A stretch of 64,000 bases of DNA, taken from positions 14,895,867-14,959,866 of the forward strand of contig NC_135557.1 in NCBI RefSeq assembly GCF_964340395.1, read 5' to 3'. A program made the position numbers and the translations under genes. Under the pieces are notes generated by a model. That model had not been told where the DNA came from and did not search any database. It worked only from the letters and a program-made list of their open reading frames with translations. This document shows positions 12,954 through 27,700 of the stretch, one piece after another. The first letter of the stretch is position 1. Each line of letters opens with the position of its first letter. The DNA is from Glandiceps talaboti (Eukaryota > Hemichordata > Enteropneusta > Spengelidae).

Positions 12954-14678
12954 CCATAACAATGTGCACATGCAACATGAAGTTTGTGTTATAATAGCGT
13001 TTACTTTTACTGAGCATTTTGCATTATTGATTTTCGGGAATTTGGTGATATCTTAAGAATGCAAACTTCAAATTTCATTTAACTTGCTTGGTACATATAC
13101 CCATAACAAATCACACGTGTTTGATGTACTTGTTTACTTAGATTTTTTATTACGATTTGTCATTTATATTGTAATCATTTCTGAAAATAATGCAATATGT
13201 TTCTTATAATTCAAACCTTCAATTTTAAATAATTTAGTATATGCATTGATGATCAAGAAGTGCATGTCTTGATGTGTTCGTTAAAGCTTGTTGATGTAGC
13301 TTATAACCGTAATGGCTAATTTGCATACACGATTATGCAAGCTCCAAATTTCATATAGTTTAATATTATTAATTTTCCAATTAAGGGGTACATCGTGTAT
13401 ATTATTTCTAGCCCAGACGTTTGCAGTCCAACAATATGTGCAAGACCAAATATTAAGACACACACAGAGAGACAGACACAAGCACAGACAAAAGCATAAC
13501 ATAAACTACCTTTACGGGAGGTAAATTATAAACGTTGTATGTACAATATAATATTTAGCGTTTTTCATACCTTGTGTACTTTGGGTATTATGTATGTAAA
13601 TGTACAAGGTTGCTGCATCTACGACGCAAGCATGGAATTTTACCAAGCGAAATCCTTGATTTGTTCATTCGTGACCTTATAAAAGTTAAAAAAACAAGTA
13701 TTGCTTGTCCAGCTCCGATTTGATGACAATACCTGATAACAATAGAAACGTCTTACTGTCATTACCTCCCCTGTTAATGATTACTACTCCTAAAATAGCT
13801 GAAACAGAATCCGGATCATTGTGATCGGAACATACTAGATGCCTATGGACGTCCTTGAGTACATTTGTGTGTGGGAGGAAACTTGGTCAATCAACATTTA
13901 AACTTCCAATCATGGCTGACCCTCATAAAGATATCACACCATATAATTAAGCTTACTGGCATATTTTAGGATCTTTCAGCCTCATATAAGTATCTTCACT
14001 CAGTGACAAGATCAGACCCTAAGCATTGGCTGTTGCCTTGATCACATGCCCAAATGAACTTCAACCCATTCAAAACTGCACATGGGTTTCAATATATTCA
14101 AATTGTCAAATTCATTTTCTGGCACTCTGAGGCAACTGTAGTCGTAACCAAGACCAATATGAACAGTTTCAAGTTGGCACTGAGTCAGGTTTGATTAGTG
14201 GCCAGCAGACCCAACCAAGTTTTATGTCAGTTTTCACATTGTCAAAGTGATTGTTACTGCTAAAGTTTTGGATCAAATTGAAATACTCTAGCTCACATAT
14301 TACTATATATGCATACTATACAGTAAAATAAACATAAGAAACATTGTTACTGTATACATGTACATATACTTAAGACAATGGCATATAAAAAACGAATATA
14401 TGTCATTACAAAGATGGATAAACAACAAGAATTTAAGTACACCAAATAAAGTGCACTGTTGAAAAATTAGGTAAAACAATATGAAGTTGTCATGTACATT
14501 TGGCTTAACACCTTGATCACATGCAAACAAACTTACACTTAAAAAATATGTCACCTAAAAAAGCATCGCGTTAGTCGATAACAACCATATTTAAATTCTT
14601 TATTTTATCGACTCAATATTTTGATGTAACAGTTTATCATACTATATATGCAAATATAATTATACCATTTGGCTTATA

Positions 14679-14920
14679 GGGAACTTGCAATCCAGACTGA
14701 AAATGCAAAAACGCAAAGGTCTATGGGATTATCTGTGGTTATTGTAATACCTAACATATAGAGCTACAATTAAAATTAACCTCCCACAATGGTCAGGGTA
14801 ACTATGAATTGATTATCTGTGGTTACAAACAATGTATCAACATTGTTTACAATACTAATTGATTATTATCATCACATTTCCCATGATGCAACATTCAACA
14901 TGGCGGGTTTGCAAGTTCCC
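14679..14920. mobile_element. Small MITE-like element flanked by TA
   Basis: GGGAACTTGCAA at the left end and its exact complement TTGCAAGTTCCC at the right end, each with TA immediately outside. About 240 bp and no ORF. The TA flank suggests a Tc1/mariner-type insertion, but the inverted repeat is only 12-14 bp, so the class is tentative. Confidence 0.4.
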
Positions 14921-15635
14921 TATTGCGATCATCTAAAATCGTTTTTTTCTTGCACGGAAAACCCTCGAAACATAACTATAATCAAGAAACTACAAAATAT
15001 GAGAGTTGATGTTTAGAATGTAGTTAATAAACAAGTGATGTACTTTCTCTGAATACTTGTGAGGATATGTTTTCATAAAGATTGTAAAAATATTATTCTA
15101 GATCTAGCTAGCTAAGTTTTTTTTCATGGAATGTCATGAACTACACAATATATATGGTAAAAACGTTTATCGTGTGCATCATGTCAGCTGTTGTTTGGTT
15201 GCCATTGTTACCAAAATGACTCTTTTTAGTCATAAAGTAAAGAAAAAGTTCATTCAGACTTAGTTCTGACTTTGGTACACATATTAATTACTGCTTTCAA
15301 GTTATATGATAAATTTGGCCGATACTCAGCGCCTTAGTAAATTATCTCACTTAATTTTAAAATCTTGAAGCCTTACAAAGACAAAGTGTGTCAAGACACT
15401 GAAGCTTTGGTAAAAATAATTTCATCAGAAAAGGTGTTCCCGTAAACCAATGCAGGAAATGTCTAAATTACCCAAACACATTTCAATGGCAAAGGGAAAC
15501 ATACCAAAAGTTGAATAACATTATCAAACTGCTATGTCATAACTCAAAATAATTCTTAGTTGATAACAGTAATAAAGCATTATGCAAAGGTAATTTCCCT
15601 ACATTGAGTAATAAATGACGAACTAACCAGTTTCC

Positions 15636-15638
<3 letters not shown>

Positions 15639-15711
<73 letters not shown>
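15639..15711. repeat. (TA)n microsatellite
   Basis: About 72 bp of pure TA dinucleotide. Confidence 0.95.
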
Positions 15712-15713
<2 letters not shown>

Positions 15714-16433
15714 AACTTAAATCTTAACCTTACATTCAATTGTATAGTTTCTTACACGATTACATGTTTTGTTTCATTTAGCATGCTATTTTCCAAGAAA
15801 CTGTTAGTGAATAATTGTCTTTTTTAGAGTAGCGTTGATCATTTCACATCTACACGAATACTTCTTATTATCTGGATGAAAGTGCACATGGATTCGTCAA
15901 GTCCCCTGTGAATATCGTTTTACTGAAATGAAAACAAGTAGCCATTATGATAAGAATGTTACAGAGTTCATCAAAAGAAGTTTAAAAGACAACATATTGG
16001 TTAGAACTAGGCTGCTGTGGTTTTCATCAAGCAAGTATTTCATTGCAACCACTTTCACTGAAGCAATACTTACTTATTACGCCACGCAACGTTTATGTTG
16101 TAAAAGTAATTGTGGTACATTTCTGTTAATACTTTTTTTTCCACTATCACCTTCACTTTATGACCGACTTTCCACCATGCCTTACCATATATTATTTGCC
16201 CCAATAGTAGTTTAGGTGTCATTGCTGTTTGACCTTAATTAAGGGTTGAGTACTATTGTACAATCCAAAAGAGGAAATACTGAGTAAGGTTGATAATGGA
16301 ATCAATGTTAAGGCATAGGCATGACACAATGTCATTTACAATGAGTAGCTGATGGGAAAGGTGAATGCGAGTTGATTACGGGAAAGAAATTATGGTGAGT
16401 GTCAGATAAATATGCGGAGACACATGGCAGTGT

Positions 16434-16602
16434 CTATCTCAGGACCATTACCTTCAGATTGTTGACTTGGGTTTCCATTGCTTTTGACAAAGTCTTGAAG
16501 TTTGGGCGGTTTTCGGGATTTTCATCGCAGCATGACGTCATCATGTCATATCTGTTGACAAAACGAAAATAAAATGAAACACATTGAAAATACTATTCAC
16601 TT

Positions 16603-16675
<73 letters not shown>

Positions 16676-19503
16676 ATACATTTATCATTATTTATGGTTA
16701 TCAACTTACAATTTGTTTCCGCACTCAGGAGGACGAGGGAGTCGATACCCGTTCTTTGTCTTTTTAGCTATCGCTGCCTCACTCATACCATCGAAAGGGT
16801 GATATCCTGGTAACATCAAACAGTACAGATATCGTTAACATTTTTAACTATATTGAGAACTTATTAAAATAATTACACAATATATTTCTGTTATAATTGA
16901 TTAAAAAATTAAATTAAATTAAAAATCATAACAACTTATTAATCTGATTAATGTCAAGTTTGTGTTTCAGTTATTGAGAAATAATTCTAAACTGCAGTCC
17001 TTGAGCTCTAGTAACTAGACGTCAAGTCTAGATTCGCCATTGGAATCTCTATCACTGCATCTAGGCGGCTTCATCAGTTATACTGATATGTCCTCACATT
17101 TTCACAATATTTGGAATCTTACCTAAATTAAGGATTTCCCAGATCAAAAGTCCAAAGGACCACACATCACTTTCTGTTGCAACGTCTTTGTTTTTGAAAG
17201 ATTCGGGTGCCATCCATCGACGCGGAATGTCCTTCTGGAAAAGTAAAAAAAAATTGGCTGTACTAGTACGACTGACTGACTGACTGACTGACTGACTTAC
17301 TCACCTCCAATATATTTTGTCTCAAAACTCATGAAAATAAACAAGATAATTAACTGCATCCATGCATATTCAATACATTGCCAATCGTTCTAATTTGAAT
17401 AGCAAACATTTATATATTTTTGCGATTAAAGACTAAAGTGGCCTTAAACATTAAAGTAAGCTAAAACCGTTTGCTCACCTTAGTCTTCTTGAAAAACCTT
17501 TTAACATCAACCACATCACTGGCATAACCGAACTGAGATATCTTACAGGTCATTGACCTTGTTACCATGACATGTCTTGTAACTAGGTATCTGTGTACAA
17601 TCTGAGCAAACCATAGTAGAAAAGTGGGAACATATCAAAAGTGAGAAAGCGCTTCGACAATAAATTAAAACAAATCATGATATATCTTATAATTAATCAC
17701 CTACTGTATGTAGCCAAATAAACATGACACACAAGGTAGCGTGAACCCTCAACACATGCACTCACATTTGATTTAGTTATGTTATTTTGCTTAAGTCCCA
17801 GATCAGGATCACTTACGTTTTTGTTTGACAAGTATTCCATTCCCTTCGCTATGTCACAGACAAATGATTGGAACTGAGAGAACGGATGAGAATCTTCTTG
17901 AATAACTTGGCGATTTCTTTCCATATAGTCGTGTACACTTCCAGTCACAAAGTATGGCATGATTATGTAAACAGGAGCTGTAGGGCAAGACAACATGAAA
18001 CCATGGTTAGTTGAAATGTATTGGCTTGTTTGTCAGCTAAAGGGGTCGTCCTAAACACCGATATTAAACTGTACTGTCATGTGTGTAGGGGGAAGTAGAC
18101 TACCACAATCTTGAATGTTGTACTGTGGGAAATCACGCATTATTCGGTTCATAACCAGGAATTACTGGTATAAACAATCTCACATTCTAAGAAAGAAGGC
18201 TCAATGTTTACATAGATACCCAGACCCTTAAAGGAGAGCTATTTTGTCGATGTCGATTTCCAATTCAATACTGTGAACCTACTTACCAGCTTGCTATCTG
18301 CTCTGACATTCGCAAAATAATTTGTTGAGAAAATGTTTCATCTAGAAATAACAATTAAAATACCACAGTATTGTAGTATATGTCATGTTATACTTGAAAT
18401 ACCTACGGGATTTCGTGCAGCATCCAAGAAGTTTGACGACATTTGGATGACTGTGCAACATTTTCAACAACTCGATTTCCTTAATAATATCTTGTTCTCC
18501 AATATCTTTTCCTTCATCTGAAATGAAAAAAAAAGCTGAAAGATATAGACTCAATACTGTTTTCTGCTACTGGTCTTACTAGCGTCTCTTCGCTATTTGT
18601 TTACAACTACATCAGTAATTCAGCAAGACTAAGCTTGGTTAATCTGTTAGACATATGCAGTACAAAATTATTGAGGCTGCAGAAAGCCAATAATATAAAC
18701 CACAAGTACAGAGAGCATGACACAATCGTTGCAACTATGTGAAGAGTAACTGTCAGTGAACATTTATTTTCTTCACGACCAAAAGCAATAATATACAATT
18801 ATTCTTCATTAGTTTTGTAAATTAAACAAATAACACAAACAATATACGACTAGGAAGAACCTAGTCTGGTACTATCCTACCTGTCACATGACGACCAAAC
18901 TTTTAATTGACTGATAACTTATTTCTTTATGTCACTCAAAATATGCAATTAATACATCATACCTTGACACATCTTTATGGCCACATTTGTGATACCTTCC
19001 TGCCCATGTATGTCTACAGCAGTTCCCTCGGCAACGTGATGATATTTTCCTCTATAGATTATGTTTATCACTTTCAATTTATCTTTCGGATATTCAAATA
19101 CCACTGCTCCGAGTTTCATGTATTCAGATTCTTCTGTCTTTGGGGCTTTGAATTCAGCATAGGCTCCTTCCTCAAGTAGAATCTGATAAAGAAAATGTAT
19201 ATTCATTATGTTCTTATCGATATACTTAGTTAGATATCTCTACATACATACATACATGCATGCATGCATGCATTCGTTCATTCATTCATTCATTTATTCA
19301 TTGAAATAATCAAATAAAAGTATATCACAGCAGATAACAACAACAGCACTAGACCCTAGCCGGTACCATCATATCACCACCACCACCACCACCACCACCA
19401 CCACCACCACCACCACCACCGCCACCAGCATCACAACAACCACCAGGAGCAGCAGCCGGAACACTACCACCACCACCACCACCACCACCACCAGTAACAA
19501 CAA

Positions 19504-19559
<56 letters not shown>

Positions 19560-19992
19560 CGACGACCACGACGACGACGACGACGACGACGACGACCAAA
19601 AAGACGTTAAAGTTAAAATTTATCATATTCGTACTTCGTTGTTGAGTCGGACGTTCTTCACCTTTTTGTCTGACTGTGATAATTCTGCATATTCAACGAC
19701 AGCGTTATCTAGAAAAATAAGACAATTTTGTAAATGATATATTTTTTTTACAATCACATGCAAAACTTGACCTTTGTAAATTTAACTGTGTTAGATAGTG
19801 TATGGCATAGATATCACTGAACTGTAACATTCACATAGGGAGATAGTCATGATGAAGGCAAAATTGTCCATTCGCTTAAAGGCCAAAAGTGAATTAACTG
19901 TCGGTAAGATGTAAGAATACTCACACGTTCATTATGTTGGGGTAACGCAAGGAACAAAACATGATACCAAGCAATGGCAATATACAGTATGT

Positions 19993-20055
<63 letters not shown>

Positions 20056-20441
20056 ATATATATATACAAAATAGGAGAAATTGGAAATGCTATTTCTAAC
20101 CTTCAATCCCTTTAAGCTGTATATCGTCATACGGCCCAGTTTCCCCTTCTGCAATGCTCAAGGATCCTGAGAATGAAACAAGCATAAGACTTTTGGCTTG
20201 TTACCCTGACAATTTTTACCCCAACAAATTTACATGGTGAAGTTTTAAATACCTTGATTGTCATATAAACGTTCATTGCTATGTATGTATGTATGTATGT
20301 ATGTATGTATGTATGTATGTATGTATGTATGTAGGTAGGTAGGTAGGTAGGTAGGTAGGTAGGTAGGTGTGTGTGTGTATGTATGTATGTATTGTATGTA
20401 TGTATTGTATGTATGTATGTATGTATATATGTATGTGTGTG

Positions 20442-20473
<32 letters not shown>

Positions 20474-20481
20474 TGTATGTA

Positions 20482-20516
<35 letters not shown>

Positions 20517-20799
20517 ATGTATGTATGTATGTATGTATGTATGTGCGTGCGTGCGTGCGTGCGTGCGTGTATGTATGTATGTATGTATGTATGTGTGTGT
20601 GTGTGTATGTATGTATGTACGTACGTACGTACGTGTGTGTGTGTATGTATGTACGTACGTACGTACGTATGTATGTGTGTGTGTGTATGTATGTATGTAT
20701 GTATGTATGTATGTATGTATGTATGTATGTGTGTGTGTGTATGTATGTATGTATGTATATACGTACGTACGTACGTACGTACGTGTGTGTGTGTGTGTA

Positions 20800-20830
<31 letters not shown>

Positions 20831-22917
20831 ATGTCTGTCTGTCTGTCTGTCTGTCTGTATGTTTGTTTGAATACATCAGTTACAGGTAGTAAATTTCATA
20901 CTTACCTCTGTTTTCTCGAGATTTCTTCAGTTTTAATGTCGTTAATAATATTGCCAAAATAATAATAATGATGATCAGAACAATTAAAGTGGCCACACCG
21001 CCAGAGACGAGACTGGTTTCAGAATCCACTTTTTCTGGTATTTCTGCAAAATGACACAAACTATTATTGCTTTTGAATACATTGATTTGGAGGGTGCACA
21101 TTTTATAAATATTACACTAGTCTATATGTAGTACTATTTTGTATATGTTACCTTTTACAGCTGCAAATGTCGTCTCCTCACATTCTCCATTGTCCATACA
21201 GTACACAACTCTATAAATACCACTGGAGTCTTCAACTTTGTACTTAGTCACCCCTTCACCAACACAGTTTTCTTCAACAATCCAGTCGCCAGTAGTGTTC
21301 AGTAGTTCAATTTTAACACAAGCATATTTATTATCTTCGTGTGGCGTCCAACTCAATACGTTTCCATGCAATTGAATATCGGGCTTTCCTGTCATGATAA
21401 GTTGAAAAATGGGCACATAAGACATTTACTTAATGAATATCACTTTTATCATGTAACTATAAACTGAACACTTGGGACATTTTGAGACAATGCCAGAATA
21501 ACTGGCATGCTAATAGTACTTTATTCATTGGCATTCCCAGTAGCTAAGACATTTCTCTTCAGTGGATAGAGCCAATCATATACAAATAAAGATACAAGTA
21601 TTACAAGGTACATTAAGCAATTATCAAATTCAAAGTTTGACAGAATACTTGTATAGGTAATAACACGGACTAACGACCATTTTAGTACACTTACCATACG
21701 TTACATATGAGTAAACAGCCGAGTAAAGTCCAAATCCATCACGATTACCACCTCGGGCCTTGAACGCATGGCTTGTTCCGGCTTTCAAATATTTTATTGT
21801 CAGCTGAGTTTCACGACTACCTAATCCATCCCGCGGCCATTGCTTCCAGTTCTCGTGAGAAGCGTCACGGTATTCCACATTATACACCACGTCAGCTGGC
21901 TCTCCTCCAGCAAATCCAGGGATTATTTGAATTGTTAAGCTCGTATAACCTTTGGATACTAACACTATTTCTGTCGGAGGTTCTGGAACACCTGTTAATA
22001 TTATCAATTTTGAAATAAAATATAGACAAAGTGTTAACCACATGTAGCTAGTATAATTAATTATAGTATAGTTGGGGTGTTTAATGTATATACATACATA
22101 TGTACGCACGTGCGCGCACACATACGCATACATGTACATACTAAGTAACATATGCGGCACGCCTGTCGAAAGAGTTCATTAAATATAACTAAAACTATAC
22201 GTATTCAACGTGTTCTCGATTCTGCTTCATAATCATTATACACGCCAAACGAAGCTGTAGGGGTCTATTAACAAGTAACGATATATTGCATACCTTTAGG
22301 AGCAAGTTCTACTTTTAGTACAGTTAACCCTATATCGTTTGTAGCAGTTACACTGTACATCCCAAAATGCTGTTCAGTGACCTTTTCAATAAATGCTACA
22401 CTTGTTGATTCATTGTCTGTTTTCTGTAGATGTATCCCATTCAATATCCAGTCACCAAATATCACGGGTAATGGGTTGGCATCCGTTTTCAATGCCATTG
22501 TCATTGGTTTGTGAATTTCAGCTGAATATTTGGCCTGGCCAGTAGCAGTCGGTGTATCTGTTATAAAAAAAAGAAATCGTGTTGATTAGAGTGTGTGTTT
22601 GCTACTTCGATAAAGGGCATAGGCTCTTACAGGCAGCAAGTACTATTGAACTTGAAGAAGTATATAAGCAATACTATGAAATATCAATATATATATTACA
22701 AGGTCGGTAAGGTGATTTATTGTAAATGCAAATCATCTCAGCCATAGTAGTTCAATGGAGCGCGTGCTCATCAAACTTGTGCAGTAATTTTCCCGTATAA
22801 TACACTAACATAATTTGCCTAAATATGACAAATGGTGTACTTGTCGATATGCCTTTGCTCAGAGACCTGGAAAAGGTGTAGGTAGGTAGGGGATCGTATA
22901 ATATCTTCAACCATCGC

Positions 22918-22953
<36 letters not shown>

Positions 22954-24669
22954 CATATATTAGTACTGTTACAGCATAACTGAAAAACTTTAAAACACAG
23001 AAACTCTTCATCCAAATATCCACCATGTATTATTAGATGCAAGTATTTTCAAGGCCTTGTTATTTGACATTGACTTTGACCTTCAGGGTCAAATTTTGAA
23101 ATCAAAATTGTTTCGTACATGCTTCAGAGTCACTTTGTGGAGTTTAAGTGTGACCAAATTGTTTTCCCAAATGAACATGTGTTTTCCTAAATCTTGGGCA
23201 GAGTATTAAAATAAACAACAGGGAATACACAAACCCTTGAATTTCTTTATTTCAGTGGCAGAAGTAAGCGTGCTTAGGGCATATCTGAAATGTAAGATTA
23301 TTAGCTTTAAAACATCTACAAGTGCAGTCAGTTTATCTGAATCATCATTCATCTGGCTCGACAAAAATCTTGCCAAGAACATGGCATATTATCGCATGAC
23401 TCGACTATATATACGTATGCATGTTAATTATTAATCCCCTTAAGAACAACGATGACAACAAGTTGGCTCCAGGAAAGGAAGCAATTTTTTTGACATACAA
23501 GACGACATAATTTAGCAATGCTGGTAACATTAACAGTGCCCTAACCCTAAACGGTAAGACTAACACAACTTTGTTTACTCACATTGGACATTTATTGTTG
23601 TTGTACTTGAATCAGTTCGCTGACCTCCACTGATTGGTGTATTAGTAGCTTGACAGGTGTAAAGTCCATGGTCACTCTTACGTATATTACTAAAAGTAAG
23701 TAGTTCACTGTTGGATACTGTTGTTGTACCCTTCATCCATTTAACACTGGATGCTGCTGGGTTAGCGGAGACCTGGCACATCAAAGCCACATACTGCAAT
23801 TCTCTCACAGTCTTGTCTGCAGGGGTTGTCACTTGAACAGCATCTGAAGTATAGGGAAAGTGTATGCTTTAGTAATCTTGTGACATAATATATACATTAT
23901 TTAACATATTCATCTGTTGATTTCGGTTGCATATAAAACTATCCACATAGCTATGTACTGGACACATTACATGGGGTGGGGGTGGGGTGTATGTGTTTTT
24001 AAGCGTCACTATTTTTCGTGAAATTGTACCTTTGATGATTAATATTTCAATGATGGGGGGGGGGGTCAGTAATGTTTGTGCAATGTCTTTGGGGAAGGTT
24101 AACATTTTTCATCCACTGATGAACCGGTATATGGTACGGTCCCCTAACGCATCAGTGAGATCTCACAACATTATAGTAGGCTATTGTGCATAGTACGCTA
24201 ATGTGCATAGTACGCTATTTGTATGCTGATGTTAACGTTAGCTTACACTGCACATCCACAGTTATTGTAGCTGTTGCACTTCTCCATACATTGTCATGCA
24301 TTCTATTCTTAGCAATACATCTGTATTGTCCTGACTTTTCTCTCTGTATATTGTTGATTGTCAGAATAGATGTAGGTGACTGTGTGACTCCATTGTTGTC
24401 TTTCCATTCAAAACTAGGATTTGGATTACCATCTGCTGTACAGGTAGCACTGAAGGTACTGGATTCTAACACTTTACCATTGGTACTATGTTGAATGGAC
24501 ACTGATTCTGGTTCATCTGTTTCAACAACAAAATACAAATTAATATAGAATAACAATTTCGGTAAACATGGCTCACTAAAATTTGAACAGAGAGTTCACA
24601 ATAAAGCATTAGTTCATTTCTCACGGTACCACCACCACCACCACCACCACCACCACCACCACCACCACC

Positions 24670-24701
<32 letters not shown>

Positions 24702-27700
24702 CAACATTGATAATATGGATTGGCAACAGTAACAATAATCTGTGCTTACACTGTACATCTACAGGTATTGTAGCTGTAGCACTTCTCCACACATAGTCAT
24801 GCATTCTATTCTTAGCAATGCATGTGTACAATCCTGACTTTTCTCTTTGTATATTGGTGATTGTCAGAATAGATGTAGGTGACTGTGTGACTCCATTGCT
24901 GTCTTTCCATTCAAAACTAGGATTTGGATTACCATCTGCTGTACAGGTAGCAGTGAATGTATTGAATTCTAAAACTTTACCAGTGTTACTGTATTGAATG
25001 GACACTGACTCTGGTTCATCTGGTGAGGGTGATAAAGAAATGTTTTAGCCATCACTTGTCTTTCTCGTTTGGGTAAATAGAAAGTACATATAGTCTGTAC
25101 AACGAGCAGCATTTGTACACGTTTCACATTGCACTTCGTCTCCAGCTTCAAAACCCTTTTTAATACCAGATTTTACATCTATGTCAATATGCTACACATA
25201 AACATTATGGTTTCTTGTCAGGGATAGCGTGATGCAATCAAATAACAACTTAATGTACAAATTTATGATGGTAGATATGTGCTTCCTTTAAAAACTTGTT
25301 GTGCATGGACGATATACACTTTCGATGATCTGTTGTTAGCAATTGCTGTTTTGTTTCTTCAACACTAACGTATCTACACCAAACAATCAATTTGGTAAAA
25401 ATGAAAAAAAAAGCCAACAACTATACACTTGTACTGTTACATTTCAATCAAGCATATGTTTCCCAGCGTTATGTTTATTTTGAATCATGTAGTTACATAT
25501 AAAGTAGGACTTCAACAATTATATTCCTTTGGTGTAGGTACAACGAATGATCATACAAATATAGGGTACTTTGAATACGGGAACCTATTGCCAAAATTGA
25601 ATATCTGTCAGATATTCATAAGATATCAAGTACTTACATTGGACGTCAAATATAATATCATCGTCACATTTAGGTGGACTATCCAGAGTAGAATGAGTTA
25701 GTTTACAATTAAATCTGTCATTGATATTATTCCTGGTTATTGTAGTTGTCCATACAAGTGGTCTATCTCCTCTAGATGTAGTATCTACGCCATTCTTCAT
25801 CCACACCAGTTCACCAGGAGGTGCTGCTTTGTTAAGATTACATGTCAATGTCACTGTGTTACCACTGATGACCTTGTAGTTTGACCCAACGGATCCTGAT
25901 ACTGTACATGAAGGTACTTCATCTGACAGCAAGAAAATCACACATTGTCACATTTCTGTATAAATAGCTAGATTGGATTTGGCAAACACTATAGTCGTCC
26001 GTTAAGATACACAAATGTAACAAGCAACCTCATGGCGAATAACATCCAAGGTATATATGATTGCAATAGCAAAAGTTAATGTTAAGGTGAGAATATTTGG
26101 CAATGAACTACATCTAGTCGTTACATTCACATAGGAAGTCAGATGCAGATACATTGATTGTAACCTGTTCAATGACTACTGCAGACGTTTGATAATTTTG
26201 CAAAAGTATTTTTGGACGATGTGACAGGGATATTTCGCTGACTTTCTAGATCTACCATAATTAAACAATAATGTACGCCCTCCCAGCCCATAATGGACGA
26301 AAGCAAACTTTGAACGACATAATGGGCGAGGCGACAGCTGAGCCCATTATGGAGTGCAAAGTTTGCTTGAGTCCATTATGGACTGGGAGGGCATACATTA
26401 TTGTTATTATTTTATAGTTTTGCCAATTCCAGTGAATTTGTAGACCGAGAAACGCAAAACAACGTATAATATACACAGCGCTGAACATCGTCTGCCATGT
26501 TCGGCCCGGAAGCTGAATACTAATCATAGCGACACACGTACGTACACGTACACACACATATACACTTCAATGAACTGCTGTGAAGACAAACTTGTTTCAT
26601 GAATGCGTTGTATTTTTAAACAGTGGAAATGACGATCATAAGTAACAACATACATTTCGAAAAAATACCTAGTCATACGAAGAAACAGAACAAATAAGCT
26701 TGTATTGTTATGCTCGTTCCGGGGCCGCGATGCCCAATAATGGAGTACATTATCAGTAATAATGTACAGCGATGACGTCACAAAATTCACTGGAATTGGT
26801 AATGCTATAATATAATTCCCTACAATGGTACAGCAAAGATTGGCAGTTTAAATTTTGCTACTGAAATAATAGCTTAATGGGGTAAATTACTAACAAGGTA
26901 AAAGTAAAAGTGTAAATAATCCAGACAACACTTACCTAACACTATCAGTGTTGCAGTGAATGAACTAGGTGATGCACCGAATGCTCTGCAATCCCATTCA
27001 CCCTCATGTGCATCTTTGTCTACTGGGTCTATCGTCAAGTAGTATTCTCCACTTCCTCTATTATTATATATACTATAAGTGGCACACTCAAAATAACAGT
27101 CACTTCCCGCATATATTATTTCCCATTGGTTATACCATCTGGGATACGAGGATCCAGTATCATAGCCAATCACAGCACACCTTAGGGTTGTTTCCTCACC
27201 TTCAATTGCAATAGTCGTTGATGGAATCTCTATCCAAGTCTGTGACGATACTAAATAGACAAAAGTGTAATTAATTTCAACATCAGATAATACATAAATT
27301 TAACTATTTATGCTTAGTCTTGAAAGCTCCCCCCCCAAAAAAAAAAAAAATAATAAAAAATAAAAAAATAAATAAAAAAATTATAATTTGACCATGAAGC
27401 AGTGCTTTGTTAAGAGAAATACAATAATTACATATTGATATACTATTTACATTTTGTCATTTGCGAATATTTTAAACTTATATTTTGTAATCAATTCAAC
27501 ATCACGTGACTCGGCATGGTTATTTAAATTATGGTATAATTATGATACTTTTACAAGTGTGATCTGTAAGTAAACGTCGCTCACAATTACCTCTCCTTTT
27601 CCTAAAAATGGTCACTGTACTATACGATATACATGTAATTGGGTATATAAAGGGCATTATGGGTAATCTACGTAAACGGAAAGAAAATTCAAATTGCCAT

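Noticed and set aside
15928-16215. 95-codon plus-strand ORF
   Set aside because: No family signal, no splice context, and it lies opposite the expected receptor 3' UTR.
20127-20962. Long ORFs of 167-249 codons on both strands rich in Tyr/Val/Cys/Met or His/Thr/Ile
   Set aside because: They are translations of a period-4 microsatellite, open in several frames at once; no protein signal.
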